Of a DNA stretch of 64,000 nt, positions 22,709 through 32,883 are shown one piece after another (the stretch's first letter is position 1; each line of letters begins with the position of its first letter). The DNA is from Diadema setosum (lineage: Eukaryota; Echinodermata; Echinoidea; Diadematoida; Diadematidae). A model generated the notes under the pieces. It saw only the letters and a list, made by a program, of their open reading frames with translations, was not told where the DNA came from and did not search any database. Location: positions 23,821,337 through 23,885,336 of the forward strand of contig CM067065.1 of NCBI GenBank assembly GCA_033980235.1. The letters are read 5' to 3'. A program made the translations under genes and the position numbers.

Positions 22709-22917
22709 GTTACATTTCGTTATTGCAAAAGTTCGTTATTCTGAAGGCTCTTTAGTCGGAAGGTTCTTTATTCCGAAGATTCGTTATTCAGAATTTCATT
22801 TTTGGATCAACGAACCCTTTTTCATTTTCGGATTAACGAACCTCTAGGTATAGGGAATTGTGTGTTTCGGATAAATGAACCTTCGGAAAAAACGAACCTT
22901 CGGAATAACGAACCTTC
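22709..22917 (-). mobile_element. 'TTCCGAA' element, truncated copy
   Basis: Reverse orientation relative to the copies at 28,977 and 63,385. It begins GGTTACATTTCGTTATTG (the reversed right end) and shares CTAGGTATAGGGAATTGTGT. It ends within CGAACCTTCG at a GT microsatellite, so the other terminus is lost. Confidence 0.7.
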
Positions 22918-22982
22918 GTGTGTGTGTGTGTGTCTGTGTGTGTGTGTGTATGTGTGTGGGTGTGTGTGTGTATGTGGGTTGG
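22918..22982. repeat. GT-rich microsatellite
   Basis: TGTGTG run interrupted by single substitutions, directly abutting the truncated element. Confidence 0.9.
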
Positions 22983-24746
22983 TGAATGTGGGTGTGGGAT
23001 GATTTAGGTTTTGGTTAATCAGGGGATTGTGGGTTGGGGATTGGATTTGAAGAAGGATACTTATAAATGGTATGACAGATTTTGGTAGGATTTAATATTT
23101 AGGATAGATGTAGGCCCTAGATTTGTTTCGGTGGGGGGGGGGGGGGGAGGGGGTTGGTCGGGTTTTTATGAATGATTTCATTCTAGATTTGTATAATGTA
23201 TTTGTGTGCTTTTTATGTATATGCCCCAATTTTTTGTAAGCAAGAAGGTGTTACATGATCCAAACCAATATATTCAAGGGATATAGATTTGGTAGGGCCC
23301 TACATGTCAAAACTTTCTCGTGAAGAAATTGTTAGTAGGGTTGGACTATAATCGAGTTATCTTTGTTGAAGTGAGATTGTAGTTTATATTGACAAATGGA
23401 TTTGTTTGTGTTTCGAATTGCCATTTGTAATTTTTTTTTTCATGTTACACCCAGAAAGGGTCGACTTATGAATGATTTGAATGAAATCAATAAATATCAA
23501 GGAAAAACAAAAAAAAAAGTGTTGAGTTGGTTTATTTGCATTATGAGGATTTGTTTGAGTGTTTGTTGGTGTTTGTTTGTATTACGTATGGATTAGCGGT
23601 GTGCATATGGCAGTTAGTTTGTGCTAAAATCAACTAACGATTGACAAATTATTTACGGCGTGTGGAAATTATTCGCTCATGCATAAGGCCAAGTAAAAAA
23701 AGATAGTAGTTTCTCGTCCGGGTTTTTTGAGCAAGGCGATGAGGGAGGTCCTTACTATTTGATATTTAACTATTTTTTTCGAGGATTGTCAAAATGAAAG
23801 TAATTATGTGTTTTCGTCCGGTAATTCTGAGAAAGGTAACAAGAGAGGGCTTTACTATTTTCTATATCCAATTTATGAAATGAATATCACTCTGGTAGCT
23901 GTGTTATGAGAGACCAGGTCCCAAGTGTATGTCTTTCCTGCACTGTGCATTTTAAAACAAATAGATATACATGTAATACGCTATGTACAGTGTACCATAC
24001 TTGAAATGAAACTTCATGAATGCAGAAATACATTTGCTTTTTCTTTCCACTACAGATGTCAAGGGAAAATGGCCATTTTAATACTGGTATTTAGTGTTGT
24101 AATGGCATTTCTGATACCAGTGTACTTGCAATTCTGATGTATTGTGCTATTAAATGAAACAGGTATAAAACATGTCTTTTAACAAAGAATGTACGACTGA
24201 AATAAATTCCATGATATTCCAAACTCTGCTTTATTCATCATTGGTGTTTGTGACTTTTTGTGTCCACACAGCTGGTATGTATCTGCATTTTTTCACAGTA
24301 CAATTGTAGCACATTCAACTGGAAACTGGCTTGTACAATTGCAGATGGATGTCAAAATAATACTGATATGGCATTATAGCATTAAACATTTAAAGATGTT
24401 TCTTCATGTTCTAAAAAGACATTTGATAATCACTCATCATTTGGATGATGAATGGTTGTATACCACACTACAGATGATACGACTCACGGTCGTGTCCGTT
24501 AATTTACGTCGTAAAGAAAAGTGTCCCGCAGAAATACGAGACAAACCAGAATCTGTGGAAAAGTTATTTATTTTGTAGATACACCCGTTTGATAATTATA
24601 CATTTGCTGGAAAAGCGCATTCATATTCTCTTCAAAATAGAACAATACATCGCCGTCAGATGCAACGTTACAGAGCAGAGTGTACGGGCTTCTACACATT
24701 CGAATGTGTTCATGCCTGCGTGCAGACAGCTGACAGACGTAGACCA
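22983..24746. other. About 1.8 kb with no recognised feature
   Basis: T/G-rich on the + strand, with a poly-G run near 23,132. The longest open frame (24,258-24,578) has no recognisable domain and an ordinary AT-rich composition. Confidence 0.5.
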
Positions 24747-24923
24747 GGGACCTGTTGCATAAAACCCTTAGGCCTTACCGCTGGACTTACCGCTCCTTTC
24801 TAGCGGTAAGTTTTCAAATCAGCGGTAAATTTTATAATCCTTGATGCTGACTGGCTGTGACGCCTAATTTTGATGGTATAGTTACCATTGAAATTCAATG
24901 GTAAGTTTTATGCAACGGGCCCC
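24747..24923. mobile_element. 177-bp MITE, termini GGGRCCYGTTGCATAAAAC
   Basis: Left end GGGACCTGTTGCATAAAAC; the right end in reverse complement is GGGGCCCGTTGCATAAAAC. Internal GCGGTAAGTTTT repeats. No clear target-site duplication. Confidence 0.75.
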
Positions 24924-25626
24924 AGGAGATGGTACCGGTGACCGACCCTGGACAGCTACAAAAGACACGCACTGCCCACTTTGCGAATTGCCAATACGGT
25001 GCGGCACGGCCACTGCACCGGCACCGTACCTTCCGACACTGCACACACATGGTATGCACATAGTCACAATGACATGAAAATGTATACAAACTCGATACAA
25101 TCCTCACAAGCATTTGTACAGTACAATTCATCCGCTCGAAATATGAGAAACGGGGAAAAATACGAACAATGCGCGAAATATGCATGGAATATCAGCGATT
25201 GATCGCAAAAATGTTGCCGCTATCGCGTTCACGACGTACCGAGTGCGCTGTACATCACAGCTAGCCCAGGCCCGCCCGCGCCGGGCGTCCATCCAACTAT
25301 AGTTCGACTGCTTTGTGGGTCATTCCTTCTTGCCGAGCTCGCATAACGCAGTGTGAAATGCATGCGTTATACGCACTACAGAAGCTACAGCTGTGTCACT
25401 ACAGTGAAGTAGAGGACGCAAGGCGTAATTAGAAATGAGACATCACCATTGGTAGGTGAATTGCCGATTTTTTTTTTCGGCGGCCGAAAAAATAGTAAAT
25501 ATCAAAAAAGTCAATGCGGGAACTGAAAATCGATGCGGGCGGGGAGCGGGCTAGGACGAGAATTATGAATTTCTTGGTATTTTCAGCGCCATTTTGAAAA
25601 TAGTAAATAGTAAAAAAATCGATGCG
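24924..25626. other. GC-richer stretch, function unknown
   Basis: About 25,200-25,310 is CpG-rich compared with the surroundings (GCCCGCCCGCGCCGGGCG). A CpG-island promoter is possible, but no adjacent exon was found. From about 25,470 the text GATGCGG/GGACGAGAA recurs at the far side of the next element. Confidence 0.4.
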
Positions 25627-25628
25627 GC

Positions 25629-27619
25629 GCACAGTGGGCCAGAATGAGCTCAAAGTGCGCCAAAAATATATTCCATGGTTTCTTTTTACTCAAATTCGTT
25701 GTCTAAGGGTAATTTGGGACGTAGAATTGATTGAACATAATTTCAAACTCATATGACCTCACTGTGATGCTGATTTTTCATTGGCTACCAAAAATGTGTC
25801 TGTAAATGATGAATAAAGCAATGCAAATCTTAGGCTGTTTTCTTTTTCTTTAAAGATTAATTTGAAAAGGGTTGATTTATCTTTTCACATTCACTGACAC
25901 TTATCTACTACCTACAAGATTCTTACATATTATGTCGTAGAAAGTGTATAAACATTTGGGTTTCGTTAAAATAATCGAATTCATGCTGGAAGTTCCATAT
26001 TATACACACGTACTGCAAAGTAATACTGTTGTCCGTGTAAATTAGTGAGAATATAAGTTTAGACGGATGAATTTCTTCACTCTATTCTAACAGGACATAA
26101 ATGTGTGATATAAAATCAATCTCTCAACTTTATAACCTTATGCCTTATAGCTATGCCATATCAATTCATACAAGCGCAACACTCAAAAAACCATTTTGTT
26201 TAATTTTACTGGAAAGATAAGAAATTGTGAAGTCAGTAATCAGGAAAATGCATGAAAGGTTATAACTTAGCAACTAATAATGAGTCTGCCGTGTATGAAA
26301 GTTTACTTGAAAAGGCTATAACAGTTTTTTTTTTCTAATGAAAAATCTATCGGACTCACTATCATATGAAATTGTAAATTCATCCCCCGTTCCACAAGGA
26401 TATTTTGTTTTTCTCATTAGTCAGTCTTCGGAAGCAAAGTATTTTACTTCCAGCAACCCACAAGGCACAAAGTGTATGGGATCACAGTCTAATGAATCCG
26501 ACTTGTATTGGTCGCCTATCAGGTCAATGTCAGACAGGTCGGGCATGATCCGATGAGCAAGATCGTCCGATGAGGATCACGCGAGCAATGTCTGACACTA
26601 ACCTGATTGTCGACCGACACAATCTGGTTCATCAGACTGCGATCCGATATACTTTGGTGAACGGTCGGAAAGCAACAGACTTTACTTCCAAAGAGTAACC
26701 GATGAGAATAAAATTTCTGTGTTTTGGTGCCGAACGTTCTATCTGGATAACATCAAGAGTAGAATCGAAGTATTTAGGTGTCCATACAGTATGTATCGCA
26801 GTACAGTAGTGGCTATGACAATGGACAATAAGTATGGCTGTGGCCTTGGCCACGTGCAATTTTGTACTCTTTTATCTTTGGAAGAGGGGTCTTTTAGGTG
26901 CTGGAATTAGCCCTATATACGTATATTTTATAACTCTGTTTACCTCTTATTCAGTGTTAATCATGTTTCCTGGCCTTTAACGTGCAAGAAAAAAATAATA
27001 AATTAAAAAATAATGCCGCCCTCATGCGGCGCCGTATGATAACAGAATTCCTAAACGGCTGCCAGGTCCAAAATAGACGTAAAGTTCCGCAGAAAATCGG
27101 CTCTAACACAAAAAGTGGCAAAAGGTGGCAGCCAAATCTGGTATCAACTTAAAGCTGTGACATCAGGGAATGTGGTGGTAATAGAATTTAGTTGGAAATC
27201 CGTGGCAATCTAAACTTTTCACTTGAATATATTAAACAGACAAAAAATTGCCTCTTTTCAAGGATATTTACCGTAAAATATTCATGAAGATTAAGTTTCT
27301 TTGCATTTTTACGGCATTCATAACGTTAAATAAACTTTGAGAAATGTGTGGGAGAAATTACAGGTTCATATCTCAAAAACTACATGTTGAAATTACTTAT
27401 TTATTAAAGATGTTACAATTTGCTATGAAACTCTTAAAATGTTGTATTTTGCTACTTCAGGTAGGAAATATACCCCTTTAATGCACATATCTGATTTAAA
27501 TATTTTAATGAAATATTCTTCAAAGCATTCCATCTCAAGAGCGCATGTCAAAAACTAAAAAATCCCAAGTGCCCAAAATGACTTTTGGCGCACTTTGGTA
27601 TCTCTCTGGCCCACTGTGC
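25629..27619. mobile_element. ~2-kb TIR element with CACAGTGGGCC ends
   Basis: Left CACAGTGGGCCAGAATGAGC; the right end in reverse complement begins CACAGTGGGCCAGAGAGATA. Both continue to a shared CAAAGTGCGCCAAAA, about 40 bp with several mismatches. A CG dinucleotide flanks both ends. A CAC terminus with a 2-3-bp TSD would fit EnSpm/CACTA, but no transposase was found; the interior has only short frames. Confidence 0.6.
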
Positions 27620-27699
27620 GGCGGCCAAATCGATGCGCGCGAGGACGAGAAACTGGTTTCTTTTTTTACTTGGCCTAAAGCATGCCAAACTTATTCTGG

Positions 27700-27970
27700 G
27701 ACAAAGGATAGTGGTATGGACGTTGTAGTTAAGACTGATGGGAGAATATGACTGCAGTGAAAAAAAAAAGAACAAAGACAGATAACATTTAGGGAGGTAC
27801 CTCCCTCGTATGTATTTTCTCTCGGTCTCTCTCTCTCGTCTAGCCCGCGTCACCGCTGAAATTGACACCCATACTATTTTTAGATCAACGCTGGTGTGAC
27901 CTATTTTAAAGTTTAAACACGTGCTCATACACGCCGAAGGCATTTTCATTGCCACAGTAGCGTCTTCAGG
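27700..27970. other. Unrecognised sequence
   Basis: Contains CTCTCTCTCGTC low complexity. The 135-codon reverse frame here (27,548-27,955) runs through an A run and the TIR and has no domain. Confidence 0.4.
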
Positions 27971-27976
27971 AGTTTC

Positions 27977-28930
27977 TACGAAAGACCATTAGTGCCACGG
28001 AGAAAAAACAACTACTATTTCTACTAATCTGTTTAAACAGATTATAATCTGTAATAACAGATTACGGTATTTCCACTAATCTGTTTAAACAGATTACAGT
28101 AATTCAACTAATCTGTTTAAACAGATTATAATCTGTTTAAACAGATTACGGTATTTCTACTAATCTGTTTAAACAGATTACAGTAATTCAACTAGAGTCT
28201 AATCTGTTTAAACAGATTGTAATCTGTAATAACAGATTACGGTATTTCTACTAATCTGTTTAAACAGATTACAGTAATTCAACTAATCTGTTTAAACAAA
28301 TTATAATCTGTTATAACAGATTACGGTATTTCTTCTAATCTGTTTAAACAGATTATAATCTGTAATAACAGATTACGGTAATTCTACTAATCTGTTATAA
28401 CAGATTATAATCTGTAATAACAGATTACGGTAATTCTACTAATCTGTTATAACAGATTATAATCTGTAATAACAGATTAGAAGAAATACCGTAATCTGTT
28501 AAAACAGATTACAGTATTTCTTCTAATCTGTTATTACAGATTACGGTATTTCTTCTAATCTGTTTAAACAGATTATAATCTGTAATAACAGATTATAATC
28601 TGTTTAAACAGATTAGTTGAATTACTGTAATCTGTTTAAACAGATTAGTAGAAATACCGTAATCTGTTTAAACAGATTAGTAGAAATACCGTAATCTGTT
28701 TAAACAGATTAGAAGAAATACCGTAATCTGTTACAACAGATTATAATCTGTTTAAACAGATTAGTTGAATTACTGTAATCTGTTTAAACAGATTAGTGGA
28801 AATACCGTAATCTGTTTAAACAGATTAGTAGAAATACCGTAATCTGTTATTACAGATTATAATCTGTTTAAACAGATTAGTAGAAATAGTAGTTTTTTTT
28901 TTTTCTCCGTGGCACTAATGGTCTTTCGTA
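27977..28930. mobile_element. 954-bp foldback element made of palindromic AATCTGTTTAAACAGATT units
   Basis: Perfect TIRs start TACGAAAGACCATTAGTGCC and continue through CACGGAGAAAAAA into CTACTATTTCTACT; the arms differ mainly in A-run length. Target-site duplication AGTTTC (27,971-27,976 and 28,931-28,936). The interior is about 31 copies of AATCTGTTTAAACAGATT or AATCTGTTATAACAGATT/AATCTGTAATAACAGATT variants. They are joined by spacers ACGGTATTTCTACT or ACAGTAATTCAACT, which run mostly in opposite orientation in the two halves. The right TSD lies in a 'TTCCGAA' element, so this insertion is younger than its host. Confidence 0.9.
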
Positions 28931-28936
28931 AGTTTC

Positions 28937-29265
28937 GGATTAACGAACCTTCGGAATAACTAACCTTCGAAATAACGGGTGCTGTTCGTTATTCCGAAGG
29001 TTCGATATTCCGAAAGTTCGTTATTCCGAAGGTTCGTTTAATCCGAAACACACAAATTCCCTATACCTAGAGGTTCGTTAATCCGAAAATGAAAAAGGGT
29101 TCGTTAATCCGAACATTTGTGGCGTTATTCCGAAGTTTCGTTATTCCGAAAATGAAATTCGGAAAAACGAACCTTCGGAATAACGAATCTTCGGACTGAA
29201 GAGCCTTCGGAATAACGAACCTTCGGAATAATGAGCTGTAACCGAAATAACGAATAGCGCCCGAA
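28937..29265 (+). mobile_element. Outer 'TTCCGAA' element, interrupted
   Basis: Sequence GGATTAACGAACCTTCGGAA at 28,937 and GAATAGCGCCC ending at about 29,262 belong to one copy whose middle is replaced by the nested element at 28,977-29,243. Its right end in reverse complement, GGGCGCTATTCGTTATT, matches the family left end GGGTGCTGTTCGTTATT. Its own left end was lost at the foldback element. Confidence 0.65.
28977..29243 (+). mobile_element. 'TTCCGAA' element nested in a relative (267 bp)
   Basis: Starts GGGTGCTGTTCGTTATTCCG and ends CGGAATAATGAGCTGTAACC. Exact 8-bp target-site duplication GAAATAAC (28,969-28,976 and 29,244-29,251). Internally it consists of alternating GGTTCGTTATTCCGAA and reverse words plus CTATACCTAGAGG. 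Non-coding. An 8-bp TSD fits hAT-like or P-like transposases; superfamily not determined. Confidence 0.85.
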
Positions 29266-29304
29266 TAGAACACCCCTCCATTTCCAAAATAAAAAAAATA
29301 AAAA

Positions 29305-30482
29305 ATGTAATACACATTCCATGGAGTGTAAAGTGGTTAAGACTTAATAGAAATACAGTCTTTCTCATTTTATATAGTTTATCGCTGCCCCACATCGTCC
29401 CCGGCCAGAAAAAGTAAATGAAATGATGTAACCCCATTCCCTATCCAAAATGTGATTCGAATAACATACATTCAGAGAGTGCAAGAAACCATGGGTCAAC
29501 GATGTCATCTGTATATGGGTGCCACGTAAAATGACCATTTTGTGGAAGAAATTTCATAACTCGACCATGCATCGGTTCTGCCACTCCATCACTCTGACTG
29601 TGTTGCAGTATTCCTTCATGCCCCAGTCACACAGTGCTTTACGATTTATTACGTCCGCCGCGGATAGATACGAATGAGTGGACGCAGGGGGACGCAGCGT
29701 GGACGCAGGCATCCGCATGGACGTATGTAGACGTAACTGTCCGTAACTCATCCGTAAAGAAACGCAAAATGACGTCGCCGAACCTGCGAAATTTTGAAAT
29801 GTTCAAAATTTCTCAGAAGGACGCCACGGACGCAAACTTACGCAAGTAACCGTAACCAAACGTAAATATCCGTAACTGAACGTAACTACCCGTGGCTTGG
29901 ACGCAGACCATCCGCAAAAAAAAAAATTACCTTCCGTCCGTTTGCTCTCGCTTACGTCCACTGTAAGTATCCGAAATTAACCGCAAGTTAACGTATCACA
30001 ACAGTTTCCTCCGCTTACGGATATTTACGGACAGCTACGGATGTTGCGGACAATTACGTCTTTCGACGTTTTCCGTTTTCCACTCGCATGGGAACACAGA
30101 GACTCGTGGGAAGGCACTCTACTCCTGTTGCCAAGCTGCAGCGCCTTTACCTGAAGGAATACTACAACACAGAACTGCACGGTCAAATTATGAAATTTCT
30201 CCCACACACTGGTCATTTTAAGTGTCACCCATATACCATGTATACTCATGACATCGGTTGACTCTTGGTGCTGAACTCTTTTTCTTGTACTCTTCGAATG
30301 TATATTTTTCGAAAAAAGCAATATTTTGGGTAGGGGATGGGGTGATAGCATTTTATTCACTTTTCTGGCCGGGGAAGGTGTGGGACAGGGGCAAATATAT
30401 AAAATGAGAACGAATTTAGTATTTCTCTATAGTCTTACCCATGCACTTTACGCTCCATCGAATGTGTATTACATTTTTTTCT
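29305..30482. repeat. ~1.2-kb imperfect palindrome with a CCGTAA-rich centre
   Basis: The left arm (about 29,305-29,600) and the right arm (about 30,130-30,482) are inverted copies. Examples: TGTAATACACATTCCATGGA pairs with TCCATCGAATGTGTATTACA, and AAATGACCATTTTGTGG pairs with the reverse of CCACACACTGGTCATTT. The centre holds the CCCAGTCACAC element described next. Confidence 0.75.
29620..30060 (+). mobile_element. CCGTAA-rich element, copy 1
   Basis: Begins GCCCCAGTCACACAGTGCTT and is filled with phased words CCGTAACT/GACGCA/CCGTAAAT about 9-12 bp apart, switching to TTACGGA/CTTACG in the second half, so the whole can fold back. A second copy lies inverted at 42,870-43,335, ending in the reverse of the same terminus. 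Confidence 0.7.
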
Positions 30483-30487
30483 GTGTG

Positions 30488-30538
<51 letters not shown>

Positions 30539-30571
30539 GTAATAATAATAATAATAGTAATAATTATAATG

Positions 30572-30618
<47 letters not shown>

Positions 30619-30620
30619 AA
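30488..30620. repeat. AAT trinucleotide microsatellite
   Basis: About 40 (ATA)n units with a few GGT/AGT interruptions; the Ile-rich open frame across it is an artefact. Confidence 0.95.
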
Positions 30621-30945
30621 TAAAGGACATTTATATTGCGCAGCTACTATAATAATATACTTCGCATTACAAAATGACATGCATACAAGAAATTCAAACA
30701 GAAAATACATTACTTCAAGAGATGACTTGATATTGTATTTGGGTGTGGGAGGGGTACTTGAAAGTTTTGATGTCTTTTTTTTTCTGTAAATTTAATAAGC
30801 ATTGCTTTATCATAAATTTCTCCTTAACATAACCCAGTAAGTCATGAATTTCGCTGAACAATGACAGCGTAACCACAGTTTGTCTATTCCATGACTGCAA
30901 GTAATATTTTTTTTTTTGCTCTAATGTTTAACTTTTCGATCTATA
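30621..30945. other. Unrecognised sequence
   Basis: Nothing identified apart from T runs. Confidence 0.4.
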
Positions 30946-31653
30946 TGTGACAGTGCACCTCAATACGAACATAAAGTCGCACACACTGATTTTGCGTGAG
31001 GACTGAAATTAAGTGAAATGGGTCAATCTAGCCGAACTTGACTTTTTCATATTTTCTGAAAGAGCGGGTCTTCTTTTACATTATGCTAAAATTTGGTATC
31101 ATAAAACGGGCAGGAAAGTGTGTGTTTTAGCAGTTTATCTCGAACATTTTTGGCAGAATAGTGTGATTATGTGTGTCTTTAGAATCCCTTTTTCATTTCT
31201 GAAAAACCTTGTCCACACTCTAATCTCTAATTTCTCTAATTTCAACTCTAATAATTTTTGAAAGGATAAGGCTACTGCTTTGAAAGTTGGGATTGATTAT
31301 GGACAGAATGTGTTAATGAGGCATGCCTAATTTCAGTTTAATCTGATAATCCCTTCATTGTTGTTACTCTGGTGGTTTACTTCCTGTTTTTTGTCCCATT
31401 CATCGCAGAGCCAGCACTGTTTGGTAAAGATTAAGCGCTTGAATAGACATTGTACTTCAGAGCCTCTTTTCTCAGTTCACACTTTTCCTGAGTTTGTGCT
31501 TTCTTTCCAATATTTAGATAGGTTAGGGGAGTCCATTTGATTTGAGTTATACATCATTTTAAAGCTTAAAGTCTGCTCTTTCAGAATGTGGTCTTAACTA
31601 AAAATTCATGTCTGGCGACTTTTTGTTTGTTTTGAGGTGCAGAGTCACATATT
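30946..31653 (+). mobile_element. MITE family A, full-length copy (~708 bp)
   Basis: Starts TGTGACAGTGCACCTCAATA and ends TTTGTTTTGAGGTGCAGAGT then CACA, flanked on both sides by TA. All internal family blocks are present. Confidence 0.85.
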
Positions 31654-31681
31654 GTATTTTATTTGTGGTATAGTGATGTTA

Positions 31682-32153
31682 TATGTGACCCTGCACCACA
31701 AAACACACAAAAAGTCGCCACACATGAAATTTTAGTTGAGAGCATATTCTGAAAGAGCAGACTTTAAGCTTTAAAATGATGTATTACTCAAATCAAATGG
31801 ACTCTCCTAACCTATCTAAATAGTGGAAAGAATGCACACACTCAGAAAAAGTGTAAACTGAGAAAAGAGGCTCCTGAAGTACAGTGTCTATTCAAGAGCT
31901 TAATCTTTATCAAGCCGTGCTGGTTGTGCGATGAATGGGACAAAAAACAGGATGGAAACCACCGGAGTAACAACAATGAGGGGATTATCAGATTAAACTG
32001 AAATTAATAATAATAATAATGATAATGATAAAGCCTTATTTACCCAGGGTAGCCAAGTCAAGATCGGCTCGGTTGACCCATTTCACCTATTTTCAATCCT
32101 CAAACAAAATCAGTGTGTGCGACTTTTTGTTCGTTTTGTGATGCACTGTCACA
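31682..32153 (+). mobile_element. MITE family A, internally deleted copy
   Basis: Starts TGTGACCCTGCACCACAAAA and ends TTTTGTGATGCACTGTCACA. Between about 32,006 and 32,062 an AAT/GATAAT tract plus CTTATTTACCCAGGGTAGCC replaces the middle of the MITE; the latter phrase looks like a retroposon 3' tail. Confidence 0.8.
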
Positions 32154-32309
32154 ATTCTTTACATTTATGACGTTTATTCATATTTGAGTTGCACAAAAAA
32201 ATCAAACTTCAAGTTCAAAATTTCATATATCTTTTATTATTGTAAAGCAAATTAAAGGATTACGATTTTTTTTCACAACTTGTACGTACTACAATTTCAG
32301 TTTTCCCCA

Positions 32310-32547
32310 GTATACAATGTAAGACAGTCCAAAATGATTATTGTAGTCCGGTTTGGGCAAATGCCTCCAAATCTTACCTTTCGCAATTACAAATACTACA
32401 AAATAGATCACTTCGTATTGTTATGAATGTTGATTATATGCATCCTTCTGATAATTTATAAGATACATTGAAATTAGATCGGCTACATGTAAGATGGGCT
32501 AAACAACTAGCATGTACAATGTACCGTTCATTACATGAATTATACCC
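32310..32547 (+). pseudogene. Non-LTR reverse transcriptase C-terminal pseudogene, part 1
   Basis: The + strand reads DYCSPVWANASKSYLSQLQ, then LQNRSLRIV, the typical YCSPVW...LQNRAARI signature at the end of CR1/L2-clade RT proteins. One stop occurs after HPSDNL, then DTLKLDRLHVRWAKQ continues to SLHELYP at the insertion point. The protein continues in frame at 37,547, on the far side of the 5-kb element. Confidence 0.8.
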
Positions 32548-32883
32548 TTGTAGAGCCCACTAATGTCAAAATCGACCACTAATGTCAAAACGACCACTAA
32601 TGTCATAACACATCGACGACAAATGTCACAACAACCACTAATGCCATAACACGTCGACGACAAATGTCATAACAACCACTAATGTCACAACACGTCGACG
32701 ACAAATGTCATAATGACCACTAATGTCATAACACGTCGACGACAAATGTCAAAATCGGATTAACCACTAATGTCATAACACGTCGATGACAAATGTCAAA
32801 ATGTCCATTTTTACTGCAAATGTCATAACACGTCGACGATAAATGTCAAAATCTCCAAATTTTACTGCAAATGTCATAACGCG

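Noticed and set aside
24258..24578. 106-codon open frame on the + strand
   Set aside because: No domain, no splice context and a composition typical of AT-rich noise.
25200..25310. CpG-island promoter
   Set aside because: GC-rich patch without a TATA, initiator or exon that could be tied to it.
28021..28890. Regularly spaced palindromic repeats resembling a CRISPR array
   Set aside because: Spacers are themselves near-identical and inverted, the genome is eukaryotic, and the array lies between TIRs with a TSD: a foldback transposon.
30488..30652. Isoleucine-rich protein
   Set aside because: Translation of an AAT microsatellite.
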